This document shows positions 23,331-32,604 of a DNA stretch of 64,000 nucleotides, in pieces (position 1 is the stretch's first letter; every line of letters begins with the position of its first letter). The DNA comes from JBKBRC01 sp046292345 (GTDB taxonomy: Bacteria > Bacteroidota > Rhodothermia > Rhodothermales > Rubricoccaceae), in NCBI GenBank assembly GCA_046292345.1, contig JBKBRC010000008.1, forward strand, positions 17,314-81,313, in the 5' to 3' direction. Below the pieces are notes generated by a model. That model was not told the DNA's origin, did no database searches, and saw only the letters and a list, made by a program, of their open reading frames with translations. A program made the position numbers and the translations under genes.

Positions 23331-26300
23331 CTACTGGCGCGGACGGGCCAGCGGGAAGCCGTCGCCGGCGGGGGGCTCGGGGTCGTAGGAGGGATCGGGC
23401 GGATGCGGGGCGCCCTGCGCGGCGCCGTTGCCCGCGGCGCGGGCGGCCTCCCCGAGCGTGGCGCCGGGCGCGGCCGGCGCCGTCTCCAGGATAGGCTCGT
23501 GCGGGCGGAAGAGCCCGCCGAGGCGCTGCGCGAGCGAGTCGAACGCGGAGTACATCACCGGCACGATGACGAGCGTCAGGAACGTCGCGAACGTGAGGCC
23601 CGAGATGATGGCCGTGCCCATCGGCCCCCAGAACTGCGTGTTCTCCGAGCCGAAGGCGAAGCTCGGGTCGAGGTCGGTCAGCAGGCCCACGAAGTCCACG
23701 TTGATGCCGAACGTGAGCGGGATGAGCCCGATGACCGTCGTGAGCGCCGTCAGGACGACCGGGCGCAGACGCGTCGCGCCGCCCTCGACGATGGCCTCCA
23801 TCTTCTCGAGCCCGCGCGCGCGCAGCTGCTCGATGTAGTCCACGAGCACGATGGCGTTGTTGACGACGATGCCCGCGAGCGAGATCACGCCGATGAACGT
23901 CATCAGGCCGAACGGCGTGCGCGTCAGGATCAGCCCGAGCAGCACCCCGATCAGGCTCAGGCCGACGGCCACCATGATGATGAACGGGTTCTTGACCGAG
24001 TTGAACTGCGCGATGAGGATGATCGAGATGCCGGCGATGCCAATCAGGAGCGCCGTGAAGAGGAAGCCGAAGCTCTCGCGCTGCTCCTCGCTCTCGCCCG
24101 TGTAGCGCAGCGTGTAGCCCTCGGGGAGCTCGGCCACGAGCGGCTCGAGCTCTCGCTGCACCTCGGCGAGGACAGCGTTGCCGTTGAAGCCCGGCGCGGC
24201 CTCGCCGCTGACGGTCACGACGCGCTGCTGCCCGAGGCGCGTGACCGAGCCGAGGCCGCTGCCGGGCACGATCTCGGCCACGGCCACGAGCGGGATCTGG
24301 CGGCCCTCGTGCAGGATCGTCAGGCTCTCGAGCTGACGCAGGCTGGCGCGGTCGTCCTCGCGCAGGCGCACCGTGATGTCGTACTCGTCGCGGCCATCCC
24401 GGTAGCGGCTGGCCTCGACGCCCGCGACGGCGCCGCGCACGGCGAGCGCGATCTGCTGCGTCGAGAGGCCGAAAGTGGCGGCGCGCTCGCGGTCGATCTC
24501 GATGCGGTACTCCGGGCGGCCGGTGTTGAGGTTGTCCGTCACGTCGACGAGGCCGGCGATGTCGGCCCGCTCGAGGCGCTCGCGGATGTCGGCCGCGATG
24601 GCGACGAGCTGCGCGAACTCGCGCCCGGAGATCTCGATGTTGACGGCCGCGCCCGTCGGGGGGCCGTTCTGGTTCTGCTCCACCTGCAGGTCCACGCCGG
24701 GCACGGCGCCCTCGATCTCAGCGCGGATGCGCCGCAGCGTCTCGGCCGAGGACTCGGCGCGGTCGGCGTAGTCGACCATGTTGAGCGAGATCTGGCTGCG
24801 CTCAGGCCGCGCCGCGCCGCCGCCGAAGAGCACGTCCCCGCCCACGCCGACGCTCGTGCCGACGTTGCGGACGTTGGCGGCCACGGCGGGGTTGTTGGCG
24901 ATCAGCGCCGCGATGCGGCCGTAGATGGCGTCCGCGATCTCGTCCGAGGCCTCGAGGTTGGTCCCGAGCGGCGCCTCGGCGGTGATGTTGACCTGCTGGG
25001 GGTCGGTCGTGGGGAAGAACTCGACGCCCGTCGGGGCGATCTGAAACATGACGACGATGCCGACGAGCAGGCCGAAGGTGCCCGTGAGCAGCCGCGCGCG
25101 GTTGTCGGTCAGGAGCAGGTGCGTTCGCTCGCCGGCCAGCAGCATGCCGAGCCCGCCCACGACGACGAGCAGCACCGGCAGGAAAAGCAGCTCGAACACG
25201 ACGAGCGGCGACGTCACGCGCCCGCCGATCCATAGGACGGCCACGAGCGCGGCCGTGAACGCGCCGAACACGGCGCCGATGAACACGGTCGTCTTGCGCC
25301 CTAGGAATGCCGACTCGAGCGCGTGCACGACGATGCCGAGCAGCCCGACGACGAGCAGCAGGCCGCCCGGCGCGAGCAGGATGAGCGCGGCCCGCAGCCC
25401 GGCGAGCGCTGCCACGGCGCCGCCGAGCACGAGCAGCACGAAGCCGAGCGTGAAGCTGCCCAGCGCGAACGTGTTGCGCAGGAGCGCGCGCGGCGCCGAG
25501 TAGTCGCGCCGGAGCATCCACGTCAGGAAGGCGCGGTAGCGCGCCGTCACGCGCGGCACGGTGCGGGCCGCGAAGCGCCGGTGCGCCGGCCCGAGCGCGT
25601 AGCGGTACGAGAGGTAGAGCGCGGGCACAAGCACGGACAGCACCACGAACGCCTGCCAGCGCGCGATCAGGATCACGATCGTCGTCACGAGGATGGCCAG
25701 CACGCCGCCGAGGCGCGCGGCGCGGCTGCGCGGCGGCGCCGGGTCGCCGTCGAGGCGGACGAACAGGCCCGTGATGACCGGGTTGATCACGATCGCCACG
25801 AACAGGCTCGACGAGAGCGTGATGATGAGCGTGAGCGGCAGGTAGCTCATGAAGCGCCCGATGATGCCCGGCCAGAGCAGCATCGGCGCGAACGCGGCCA
25901 CGGTGGTGGCCGTGGAGGCGGCCACGGCCAGCCCGACCTCCTTGGTGCCCAGGCGCGCAGCCTCCCAGCGCCCGTAGCCCTCCTCGCGGAAGCGGTAGAT
26001 GTTCTCGACGATCACGACCGCGTTGTCCACCAGCATGCCCAGCGCGATGATGAGGCTGAACAGGATGATGAAGTTGAGCGTCTGCCCGAGCGCTGCGAAG
26101 ACGAGGAAGCTCAGGAACATCGAGAGCGGGATCGCGATGCCGACGAGCGTGGCGTTGCGCGCGCCGAGGAAGAACAGCAGCACGCCGATCACGAAGAAGA
26201 TGCCCGCGATGATGTTGTTCTCGAGGTCGGTCACGAGCGAGCGCACGCCCTCGGACTGGTCGCCGGTGTAGACGTAGCGCACGCCGCTCGGGAACTCGAA

Positions 26301-27263
26301 CGCGTCCACGGCCGCCTGTACGCGCGCGACCGTGTCGATGATGTTGTCGCCGGCGCGCTTCTTGACGTTGAGGCGGATCACCTGGAGGTTCTCCGAGTCC
26401 GCCACCGGTACGAGGCGGCCCTCGCCATCCTCCTCCTGGTAGACGCGCAGCCGGGCGTAGCTCTCGCGGTCCTTGAAGCCGAACGTGACCTCGGCCACGT
26501 CGCGCACGTAGACGGGCACGCCGCCGGGGGCCGTCACGACGATGTCGCGGATCTCGAGCGGATCCCGGAACTCGCCGTCGATGCGGATCAGGTAGTTCTC
26601 GCGCCCGATGTCGAGCGAGCCGCCAGGAACGTTCGTGTTCTCGCCCTGGATGGCGCCCACGATGTCGTCTATCGTCAGGTTGTAGCCCTGCAGCGCGGTC
26701 AGGTTGACGTTGACCTGCACCTCACGCTCGAGGCCGCCGATCAGGTCGACCTCCTGCACGCCCGGCAGGCTCTCGAGCTCGTCCTGCAGCTCCTCGGCCA
26801 CGCGGCGCAGCTGCACGAGCGAGCCCTCGGTGAGCAGGTTCACCGTCAGGACCGGAAACTGGCTGAAGTCGATGTCGTTGACGAGCGGCTCCTCGACGTC
26901 GGGCGGGAAGCGCGTCTTGGCCAGGTCCACCCGGTCGCGGACTTCGGTCTTGGCCTCCTGGATGTCCTTGTCGGGCAGGAACTCCACGACGACCGTCGAG
27001 ACGCCCTCGGTGGAGGTCGAACGGAGCACGTCGATGCCCGAGATCGTCGCCACCTCGCGCTCGATCTCACGCGTGATCAGGCTCTCGATGTCGTCCGGGC
27101 TGGCGCCGGGGTAGACCGTCGTCACGATGATCGTCGCAAACTCGATCTGCGGCTGGCTCTCCTTGGGCAGCTGCAGGTACGCGATGAGCCCTCCCACGAC
27201 GATGGCCGCCACGAGCACGAGAATGGCCGTGCGGTTGCGGATGGCGAGGTCGATGATGTTCAT
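23331..27263 (-). CDS. RND efflux permease (AcrB-like) with extra membrane segments
   Basis: Proton-driven inner-membrane pump of a tripartite efflux system. Typical features: MNIIDLAIRNRTAILVLVA start, periplasmic porter loops, TM4 core GMLVDNAVVIVENIYRF with acidic relay residues, second-half repeat GIVVNNAIVLVDYIEQL. At 1310 residues it is about 250 longer than usual. The surplus is an insertion of about 215 residues (about 507-722) between TM6 and TM7 that carries roughly six hydrophobic helices. The operon order tetR-tolC-adaptor-permease supports drug, solvent or metabolite efflux. The substrate is unknown. The C terminus is Ala/Pro-rich. Confidence 0.95.
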   Translation of the reverse strand: MNIIDLAIRNRTAILVLVAAIVVGGLIAYLQLPKESQPQIEFATIIVTTVYPGASPDDIESLITREIEREVATISGIDVLRSTSTEGVSTVVVEFLPDKDIQEAKTEVRDRVDLAKTRFPPDVEEPLVNDIDFSQFPVLTVNLLTEGSLVQLRRVAEELQDELESLPGVQEVDLIGGLEREVQVNVNLTALQGYNLTIDDIVGAIQGENTNVPGGSLDIGRENYLIRIDGEFRDPLEIRDIVVTAPGGVPVYVRDVAEVTFGFKDRESYARLRVYQEEDGEGRLVPVADSENLQVIRLNVKKRAGDNIIDTVARVQAAVDAFEFPSGVRYVYTGDQSEGVRSLVTDLENNIIAGIFFVIGVLLFFLGARNATLVGIAIPLSMFLSFLVFAALGQTLNFIILFSLIIALGMLVDNAVVIVENIYRFREEGYGRWEAARLGTKEVGLAVAASTATTVAAFAPMLLWPGIIGRFMSYLPLTLIITLSSSLFVAIVINPVITGLFVRLDGDPAPPRSRAARLGGVLAILVTTIVILIARWQAFVVLSVLVPALYLSYRYALGPAHRRFAARTVPRVTARYRAFLTWMLRRDYSAPRALLRNTFALGSFTLGFVLLVLGGAVAALAGLRAALILLAPGGLLLVVGLLGIVVHALESAFLGRKTTVFIGAVFGAFTAALVAVLWIGGRVTSPLVVFELLFLPVLLVVVGGLGMLLAGERTHLLLTDNRARLLTGTFGLLVGIVVMFQIAPTGVEFFPTTDPQQVNITAEAPLGTNLEASDEIADAIYGRIAALIANNPAVAANVRNVGTSVGVGGDVLFGGGAARPERSQISLNMVDYADRAESSAETLRRIRAEIEGAVPGVDLQVEQNQNGPPTGAAVNIEISGREFAQLVAIAADIRERLERADIAGLVDVTDNLNTGRPEYRIEIDRERAATFGLSTQQIALAVRGAVAGVEASRYRDGRDEYDITVRLREDDRASLRQLESLTILHEGRQIPLVAVAEIVPGSGLGSVTRLGQQRVVTVSGEAAPGFNGNAVLAEVQRELEPLVAELPEGYTLRYTGESEEQRESFGFLFTALLIGIAGISIILIAQFNSVKNPFIIMVAVGLSLIGVLLGLILTRTPFGLMTFIGVISLAGIVVNNAIVLVDYIEQLRARGLEKMEAIVEGGATRLRPVVLTALTTVIGLIPLTFGINVDFVGLLTDLDPSFAFGSENTQFWGPMGTAIISGLTFATFLTLVIVPVMYSAFDSLAQRLGGLFRPHEPILETAPAAPGATLGEAARAAGNGAAQGAPHPPDPSYDPEPPAGDGFPLARPRQ

Positions 27264-27320
27264 GGCGCAGGCGGCAGGGCGAGCAGGGGCGGGGGCGCGA
27301 CGGTGACGGCACGCGACGGA

Positions 27321-28673
27321 CTAGCGGGCGGCGGTGCGGGCAGACCGGGGCGGGGCGGCCTCGGCACGGCGCTCGGTGATACGGACGGGGTCGCCGGGGG
27401 CGAGCGAGGCCTGCCCGGATACGACGACGCGCTCGCCGGCGCGCACGCCCGACGCAAGCACGACGCGCCCGCCGCCGGTCGGGCCGAGCTCGACCACGCG
27501 GCGCTCGGCAATGAGCTGCCCGCCAGCGCCTTCGGCGACGACGAACACGCTCGTGCCGCGCTCGTCGCGCACGAGCGCGTCCTGCGGTACCGTGAGCACG
27601 TTTTCGAGCAACGCGCGCGTGAGCTCGAGGCGGACGACCATGGCCGGCTTGAGCGCCCCGTCGCTGTTGTCCACGGCCACTTCGATAGGGAACGTGCGGC
27701 TCTGTGCGTCTACGGCGAGGCCGCTGAACGTCACGCGCCCGCCGCGCGGCTCGGCGCCGTAGGCGCTCGGCACGACGCGCACCTGCGCGCCCGTGCCGAC
27801 CTCGCCGGCGAAGCGCTCGGGCACGCCGGCGGTCACCTTGACCTGCCCGCCGGCCACGAGGCGCACGACGGGCATGCCCGGGCTGGCCAGCTCGCCCGGT
27901 TGCATCAGCCGCTCCTGCACGACGCCGCTGAAGGGCGCCACGACGCGCGTGTTGCCGAGTCCGGCCTGCGCCTGCCGGACGCCGGCGCGGGCGGCCTCGC
28001 GCGCGCCCTCGGCAGCGGCGAGCTGCCCGCGCGCCTGCGCGATGCCGGCCTCGGCCTGCGCCACCTGCGCGCGCGCCTGCGCGAGCTGCGTCTGCACGCC
28101 GCGGAACTCGAGCGCCGAGAGGATCGAGTCGCGGAAGAGCGGCTGCTGGCGGCGGAACTGGTCCTGCGCCAGGTCCAGCTGGGCCTGCGCGGCGCGGCGC
28201 TGCGCCTCGGCGGCCTGAATGCCGGCGCGGGCCTGCGCCACCTGCGCCTCGGCCGAGGCGAGCTGCGCCTGCGCGCTCTGCACGCCCGCCTGCGCCTGCG
28301 ACGCGTTGACCTGCGCCACGGTCTGGCCCTGGCGCACGAACGCGCCCACCGGGGCCACGAACGTGAGCGTGCCCGGCACGTCGGGCGAGAGCGTGGCGTC
28401 GTTGGGCGCCTCCACCTGGCCCGTCAGCTCGATCACGTCCTCGAAGACAGTCGGCGTGAGCAGGGCCACCTCGACGGGTGTGGCCTGGGGGCCCTCGCTG
28501 ATGGCCTCGTCGGCGTCGGCCGGCGGGCGGTTGCACGCGGCGAGGCCGGTCAGCGCGGTGAGGCCGAGCAGGGCAGCGAGGCCGAGCAGGGCAGCGGGGC
28601 CGAGCCGGGCAGCGGGGCCGAGCCGGGCAGCGAGGCCGAGGAGGGTAGCAGGCAGGAAAGGTCTGGAGCGCAT
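27321..28673 (-). CDS. RND efflux periplasmic adaptor (HlyD/MFP), lipoprotein
   Basis: A 450-residue membrane-fusion protein linking permease and outer-membrane channel. Lipoprotein signal ends LTGLAAC (C about 47). Biotinyl-lipoyl halves (TLSPDVPGTLTFVAPVGAFV and VVAPFSGVVQERLMQPGELA) flank a long Ala/Gln coiled-coil hairpin (about 115-250, repeated AQA/QAQ). A beta-barrel and membrane-proximal domain follow. The signal peptide is unusual: residues about 10-46 are LGLAAL/LGPAAR hexapeptides coded by an 18-bp repeat, making it about twice the normal length. Confidence 0.95.
   Translation of the reverse strand: MRSRPFLPATLLGLAARLGPAARLGPAALLGLAALLGLTALTGLAACNRPPADADEAISEGPQATPVEVALLTPTVFEDVIELTGQVEAPNDATLSPDVPGTLTFVAPVGAFVRQGQTVAQVNASQAQAGVQSAQAQLASAEAQVAQARAGIQAAEAQRRAAQAQLDLAQDQFRRQQPLFRDSILSALEFRGVQTQLAQARAQVAQAEAGIAQARGQLAAAEGAREAARAGVRQAQAGLGNTRVVAPFSGVVQERLMQPGELASPGMPVVRLVAGGQVKVTAGVPERFAGEVGTGAQVRVVPSAYGAEPRGGRVTFSGLAVDAQSRTFPIEVAVDNSDGALKPAMVVRLELTRALLENVLTVPQDALVRDERGTSVFVVAEGAGGQLIAERRVVELGPTGGGRVVLASGVRAGERVVVSGQASLAPGDPVRITERRAEAAPPRSARTAAR
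28563..28646. repeat. 18-bp tandem repeat inside the adaptor signal peptide
   Basis: gccgagcagggcagcgag-like units start at 28563, 28581, 28599, 28617 and 28635. Read on the minus strand they encode hexapeptides of the type LGLAAL or LGPAAR in the hydrophobic core of a lipoprotein signal. Confidence 0.92.
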
Positions 28674-28688
28674 CGGGTGCGGCGCGCC

Positions 28689-30296
28689 TCAGCGGGCGGC
28701 GGTCGTAGGCGGCGGGGGGAGGGGGCGGGGGCCGGCGGAGCCGGTAGCGCGCTCGTAGGCTGCGCGCGCGACGAGCGCGTCGTGCACGGCCTGGAGGTAG
28801 TTGAGGCGCGCCGCGTCGAGGTTGCCCGAGGCCAGGCGCACGTCCACGAGCGTGGCGACGCCCTCGCGCAGGCGCGCCTGCGCGAAGTCGTAGGCGAGCT
28901 CGGCCGTCTCGACGGTCTGGCGCTGTGCGACCAGCCGCTGCCGGGCGCTCTCGAGCGTGCGCAGTGCCTGCGCCACCTCCAAGCGGGCGCCCTCGGTGGC
29001 CTGCGCGAGCGCGATCTCGGCCTGCCGGATGGCAACGGTGTTCTGCTGCGCACGGTAGCGCGTCTGAAAGCCGTCGAAGAGCGTCCAGTTCAGGCGCAGG
29101 CCGGCCGAGACGGAGGGGTTCCAGTAGTCGCCCGAGAAGAAGCCTGTGCGGCGCTGCTCGAACGAGAACGGGTCGGCAGGATCGGGAGCGAAGACGCTCG
29201 TGCGCCCGTCGGGCACGTTGCCCACGTAGGCGAGCGTGGCGAAGGCGGAGACGGAGGGCTGGAGCGCGGCGCGCGTGATGTCGCGCTGGACCTGCTGGAG
29301 CCGCACGGCGAGGCGGGCCTGGCGCAGGTCCGGGCGCGCCTCGAGGGCCGCCTCGGCTGCCGCCTCGAGCCCGACGGTGCGGAAGAGGCCGGGCTCCGGC
29401 TCGGCGAGCGTCCCGCGCAGCACGAGCGGCTGCCCGACCGGCAGGCCGAGCGCGAACAGGAGCTGGTCGCGTGCGGCGTCGGCCTGCGCGCGCGCCTGCA
29501 CGAGCTGCGTCTCGGCGTTGGCGAGGTCCACCTCGGCGTTGAGCCGGTCGAGAGCGGGGCGGACGCCCTGGGCCACGAGCAGGCTGAAATCGCGCTGCGT
29601 CTCGCGCGCGCGGTCTACGGCAGCGGCCACGACGCGCTGCTGCTCCTGCGCGAGCAGGGCGCCGTAGAACAGGCGCGTGACCTGCTCGGTCGTCTCCTGC
29701 TGCCGCTGCGCGAGCGCCGCCTCGTTGATCTCGACCAGGCTGCGCGCGCCGCGCACCGCCGCGAACGCCACGCCCGAGTAGAGCGGCTGCGAGAGCGAGA
29801 GGCTGTTCTGGAACTGGTTGTCTACGGCGAAGGGGTTGCTCCCGGGCGAGGGCACGAAGCCCGCCGCCGCCTGCCCCTCTCGCACGCGTCGGTTGTACTC
29901 GGCGAGCGTGATCGGCTCCGTGTCCGGGTCGCCGTCGGTGCGGGCGGTCTCGTTGAAGGCCAGCCAGCCGATGGCGCCGAGCCCGGTGAAGATGTTGCCC
30001 GCGTCGGAGCCGGCGAAGGGGTTGGCCTGGACGATGTTGCGCGTGTAGCTGGCCGAGGCGTCGGCGCGGGGGAAGAGCGAGCCGTAAGCCTCGCGCACCT
30101 GCGCGCGCGCAGCGTCGATGTCGAGCGCGGCCGCGCGGATGGCGTAGCTCTGCTCCGCCGCGATCTCGAGCGCGTCGGCAAGCGAGAGTGTGAGGGGGCC
30201 GGATATGCCAGCGGGCACCGGGGCCTGCGCGGCGGCGGGGAGGCCGGCCAGCAGGGGCCACAGCAGCGCCGCGCAGAGGGTGAGGGGACGGGACAT
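28689..30296 (-). CDS. TolC-family outer membrane efflux protein
   Basis: A 535-residue outer-membrane factor. It has a signal peptide (LCAALLWPLLAGLPAAAQA) and two repeats of the TolC fold, each opening with a helix such as LTLSLADALEIAAEQSYAIR and DLRQARLAVRLQQVQRDI, rich in Ala/Gln/Arg alpha-barrel helices. It forms the exit duct for the RND pump encoded downstream (stop 16 bp before the adaptor start). ATG 30296 is chosen for the signal; an upstream in-frame ATG would add 28 atypical residues. Confidence 0.93.
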   Translation of the reverse strand: MSRPLTLCAALLWPLLAGLPAAAQAPVPAGISGPLTLSLADALEIAAEQSYAIRAAALDIDAARAQVREAYGSLFPRADASASYTRNIVQANPFAGSDAGNIFTGLGAIGWLAFNETARTDGDPDTEPITLAEYNRRVREGQAAAGFVPSPGSNPFAVDNQFQNSLSLSQPLYSGVAFAAVRGARSLVEINEAALAQRQQETTEQVTRLFYGALLAQEQQRVVAAAVDRARETQRDFSLLVAQGVRPALDRLNAEVDLANAETQLVQARAQADAARDQLLFALGLPVGQPLVLRGTLAEPEPGLFRTVGLEAAAEAALEARPDLRQARLAVRLQQVQRDITRAALQPSVSAFATLAYVGNVPDGRTSVFAPDPADPFSFEQRRTGFFSGDYWNPSVSAGLRLNWTLFDGFQTRYRAQQNTVAIRQAEIALAQATEGARLEVAQALRTLESARQRLVAQRQTVETAELAYDFAQARLREGVATLVDVRLASGNLDAARLNYLQAVHDALVARAAYERATGSAGPRPLPPPPTTAAR

Positions 30297-30389
30297 CGGC
30301 GAAGAGGCAGGCCCGCCACGCGTAGCCGATGCCGTATGGCAGAGATGCATCGCTCGCGTTCCGAGGCGCTGTAAAATCATGAAGTGGGG

Positions 30390-31037
30390 TCAGGGGCGAG
30401 GGTGCAGGCCCTCGAACAGGACCGTCGTGACGAACGAGGCGATCTCGCCGGCCGGCAGAGGCGCCTCGCGCACAGCCGCGTCGGGCGCGCAGTAGTGATG
30501 GAGCAGCAGACCCTCGGTATTGCCGAAGAGCATGCGTGCGACCGCCTCCGGGGGCAGCGCGCGCAGCTCGCCGGCCTCGATGGCCTGCTCGATGGGACCG
30601 CGGATGCGCTCGACGAGGGCCGCGTCGCGCGCGTGCACGAGCCGGGCCACCGCGTGACCGGGCGAGAGCATGAGCGGCTGCACCTCCTTGACGAGCAGCA
30701 GGAACGTGTCGCGGTTCTGCTCGAAGTAGGCGATCAGGCCTGTCAGGAGCGCGTGGAAGCGCGTCTGGAGCGTGGCGTGCGTGTCCTGCACGTGCGTCTC
30801 CACGATCTGCTCCATCCCGTCGAACACGTCCTCGACGAGCGCGGCCAGGATGCCTTCCTTGCCGCCCTCGAAGTAGTTGTAGAGCGTGCCCTTGCCGAAC
30901 TCGGCCCGCTCGGCGACCTCGTCGAGCGTGGCCTGCTCGTAGCCCTTCTCGGCAAACACGGCCCGGGCCGCGTCCAGCATTGCTTGCCGGCGCTCGCGGC
31001 GCTCGCGGTCGCGGCGGGAGAGGGGCGGGGCTTCCAT
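30390..31037 (-). CDS. TetR-family repressor of the efflux operon
   Basis: A 215-residue regulator. The N-terminal DNA-binding domain is typical (MLDAARAVFAEKGYEQATLD then EVAERAEFGKGTLYNYFEGG with its helix-turn-helix at about 40-60). The C-terminal ligand domain is divergent. It is the first gene of the minus-strand unit tetR-tolC-adaptor-RND. A perfect 16-bp palindrome 31 bp upstream of its start is the likely operator, so it probably represses itself and the pump until a ligand binds. Confidence 0.95.
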   Translation of the reverse strand: MEAPPLSRRDRERRERRQAMLDAARAVFAEKGYEQATLDEVAERAEFGKGTLYNYFEGGKEGILAALVEDVFDGMEQIVETHVQDTHATLQTRFHALLTGLIAYFEQNRDTFLLLVKEVQPLMLSPGHAVARLVHARDAALVERIRGPIEQAIEAGELRALPPEAVARMLFGNTEGLLLHHYCAPDAAVREAPLPAGEIASFVTTVLFEGLHPRP

Positions 31038-31068
31038 GCGGGGTAGCAGGGGACCGTTTCGTCAGAAA

Positions 31069-31084
31069 GTGACCGGCCGGTCAC
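31069..31084. promoter_or_regulatory. Perfect palindromic TetR operator
   Basis: GTGACCGGCCGGTCAC is a perfect 16-bp dyad 31 bp upstream of the tetR ATG. The TGACCGGCCGGTCA form is typical of TetR-family operators. Binding by the adjacent repressor is inferred from position and symmetry. Confidence 0.75.
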
Positions 31085-31147
31085 AGGCGGAGGGGTCGCC
31101 CGCCGAACGAAGCGCCGGCACCCTTGTTTCGCGCCGGCGCTGTGAAG

Positions 31148-31180
31148 AAAAGGGGGAGCCGCGCGTCCTGCGACTCCCCC
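31148..31180 (-). terminator. Intrinsic terminator after manC
   Basis: On the minus strand GGGGGAG (31174-31180 complement) pairs with CTCCCCC (31152-31158 complement) across a 15-base loop and is followed by TTTTCTTC. It lies 33 bp past the manC stop and ahead of the tetR promoter region. Confidence 0.75.
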
Positions 31181-31213
31181 GCCTTCTGACAGCTACGCAG
31201 CCGGAGGACGCGT

Positions 31214-32323
31214 TCAGGTGTAGGCGTCGAGGCCGTGGACGCCGAGGTAGTCCACCACGTTTTTGACCTGCTGCGCGGCGTCGCGGTGACAGACGAGCAC
31301 GGCATCGCCGGTATCGACGACGAGCGCGTCTTGCATGCCGACGAGTACGAGCAGGCGGCCATCGGCCGAGCGGGCGTAAGAGCGCGCCGTGTCGTGAAGG
31401 ATGACGTGGCCCTCGGCTGCGTTGCCGGCCTCGTCCTTGTCGGAGAGCTCGTGCACGGCGCGCCAGTCTCCCACGTCCGACCAGCCGAAGGCGCCGGGTA
31501 CGACGTACACGTACGCGTCGCGCTCCATCACGCCGTAGTCGATCGATATCTTGGGGCTGCGCTCGTACGCCTCGGCGATGGCGGCCTCGGTCCGTGCCGC
31601 GTCAGCCTCGAGGAACGCTTCGCGGAGCGGCGCGAACGCTTCGTAGACCTTGGGCAAGTGCTCCTGCATGGCGGCCAGGATGGCGTCGGCGCGCCAGATG
31701 AACATGCCCGAGTTCCAGAGGAAGTCGCCCGAGTCGAGGAAGCGCTCGGCCGTGGCGAGGTCCGGTTTTTCGGCGAACGTGCGCACGGGGAAGGCCTGCG
31801 GCGCGTCGTCGCCGGCGTCGCGCTCGGCCGAGTCGTACTGGATGTAGCCGTAGCCGGTCTCGGGGTGCGTCGGCTCGATGCCGATGGTGACGAGCGGGCC
31901 GCGGCCGTTGGGTCCGGGCGTCTCGGCCTGCGCGGCGGCGGCGCGCAGCACCTCCTGAAAGCGGGCCACGTTGCGGATGACGTGGTCGGCCGGCAGAACG
32001 ATCATCGTCGCGTCGGGGTCGAGCGCGTGCAGACGCGTCGCCGCGAGCGCGATGCAGGGCGCCGTGTTGCGCGCGACCGGCTCGGCGAGGATGTTGCCGG
32101 GTGGCAGGGCGGGCAGGTGCTCCTGCGTTTGCGCGGCGTAGTCCTGGTGGGTGACGACGAACACGCGCTCGGCGGGCACGAGCGGCTGCAGGCGCGCGAA
32201 CGTGTTTTGGATCAGCGAGGCATCGCCGAAGACGTCGAGAAACTGCTTCGGCCGGGCGCGGCGGCTGCGGGGCCAGAAGCGGCTCCCGATGCCGCCGGCC
32301 ATGATGACAGCGTAGAGGGCCAT
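31214..32323 (-). CDS. manC: Mannose-1-phosphate guanylyltransferase
   Basis: Makes GDP-mannose from mannose-1-phosphate and GTP. The 369-residue protein has the nucleotidyltransferase signature MAGGIGSRFWPRSR with the catalytic Lys in RPKQFL, the ADH motif region LPADHVIRN, FAEKPDLATAERFL and NSGMFIWRAD. It is the short form without the C-terminal phosphomannose isomerase domain. The ATG at 32323 begins directly before the signature. A TAACTTGG element lies 36 bp upstream. It is the left end of a sugar-nucleotide gene region and is divergent from ugd. Confidence 0.95.
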   Translation of the reverse strand: MALYAVIMAGGIGSRFWPRSRRARPKQFLDVFGDASLIQNTFARLQPLVPAERVFVVTHQDYAAQTQEHLPALPPGNILAEPVARNTAPCIALAATRLHALDPDATMIVLPADHVIRNVARFQEVLRAAAAQAETPGPNGRGPLVTIGIEPTHPETGYGYIQYDSAERDAGDDAPQAFPVRTFAEKPDLATAERFLDSGDFLWNSGMFIWRADAILAAMQEHLPKVYEAFAPLREAFLEADAARTEAAIAEAYERSPKISIDYGVMERDAYVYVVPGAFGWSDVGDWRAVHELSDKDEAGNAAEGHVILHDTARSYARSADGRLLVLVGMQDALVVDTGDAVLVCHRDAAQQVKNVVDYLGVHGLDAYT

Positions 32324-32358
32324 CGGCGAGGCGAGAAGGGGCAGGAGGGAACGGTCGG

Positions 32359-32366
32359 CCAAGTTA
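32359..32366 (-). promoter_or_regulatory. TAACTTGG promoter-like element upstream of manC
   Basis: On the minus strand TAACTTGG lies 36 bp before the manC ATG, identical to the element before der. The remaining 240 bp up to ugd show a TACGACTTTGG at about 32445 on the plus strand and no other clear signal. Confidence 0.45.
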
Positions 32367-32604
32367 AGGGTGCCTCCGGCGCGGGCTATCGCCGGCGCGC
32401 GGCCGAACCGGTGCGACATTAACAGCGCGCGAACGCCGCCGATACGACTTTGGAGTACTTCGTGCCCGTCTACTCTGGCTGCGCCGCACCGATCTTAGCG
32501 CCAGCACGCCGGCAGGCCCCGGCCGGAGATCGCTTTTCGGCCGGGCCGGGCCCGTACTCGCCCGGCGCGGCGCGCTTCGCCTTTCTCTCTACCGTTATCG
32601 TACC

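Noticed and set aside
25323..30374. Plus-strand open frame of about 1,680 codons across the efflux operon
   Set aside because: It lies antisense to the RND permease, adaptor and TolC genes. Its translation is Arg/Glu/His-rich with no domain; high GC makes such long shadow frames common here.
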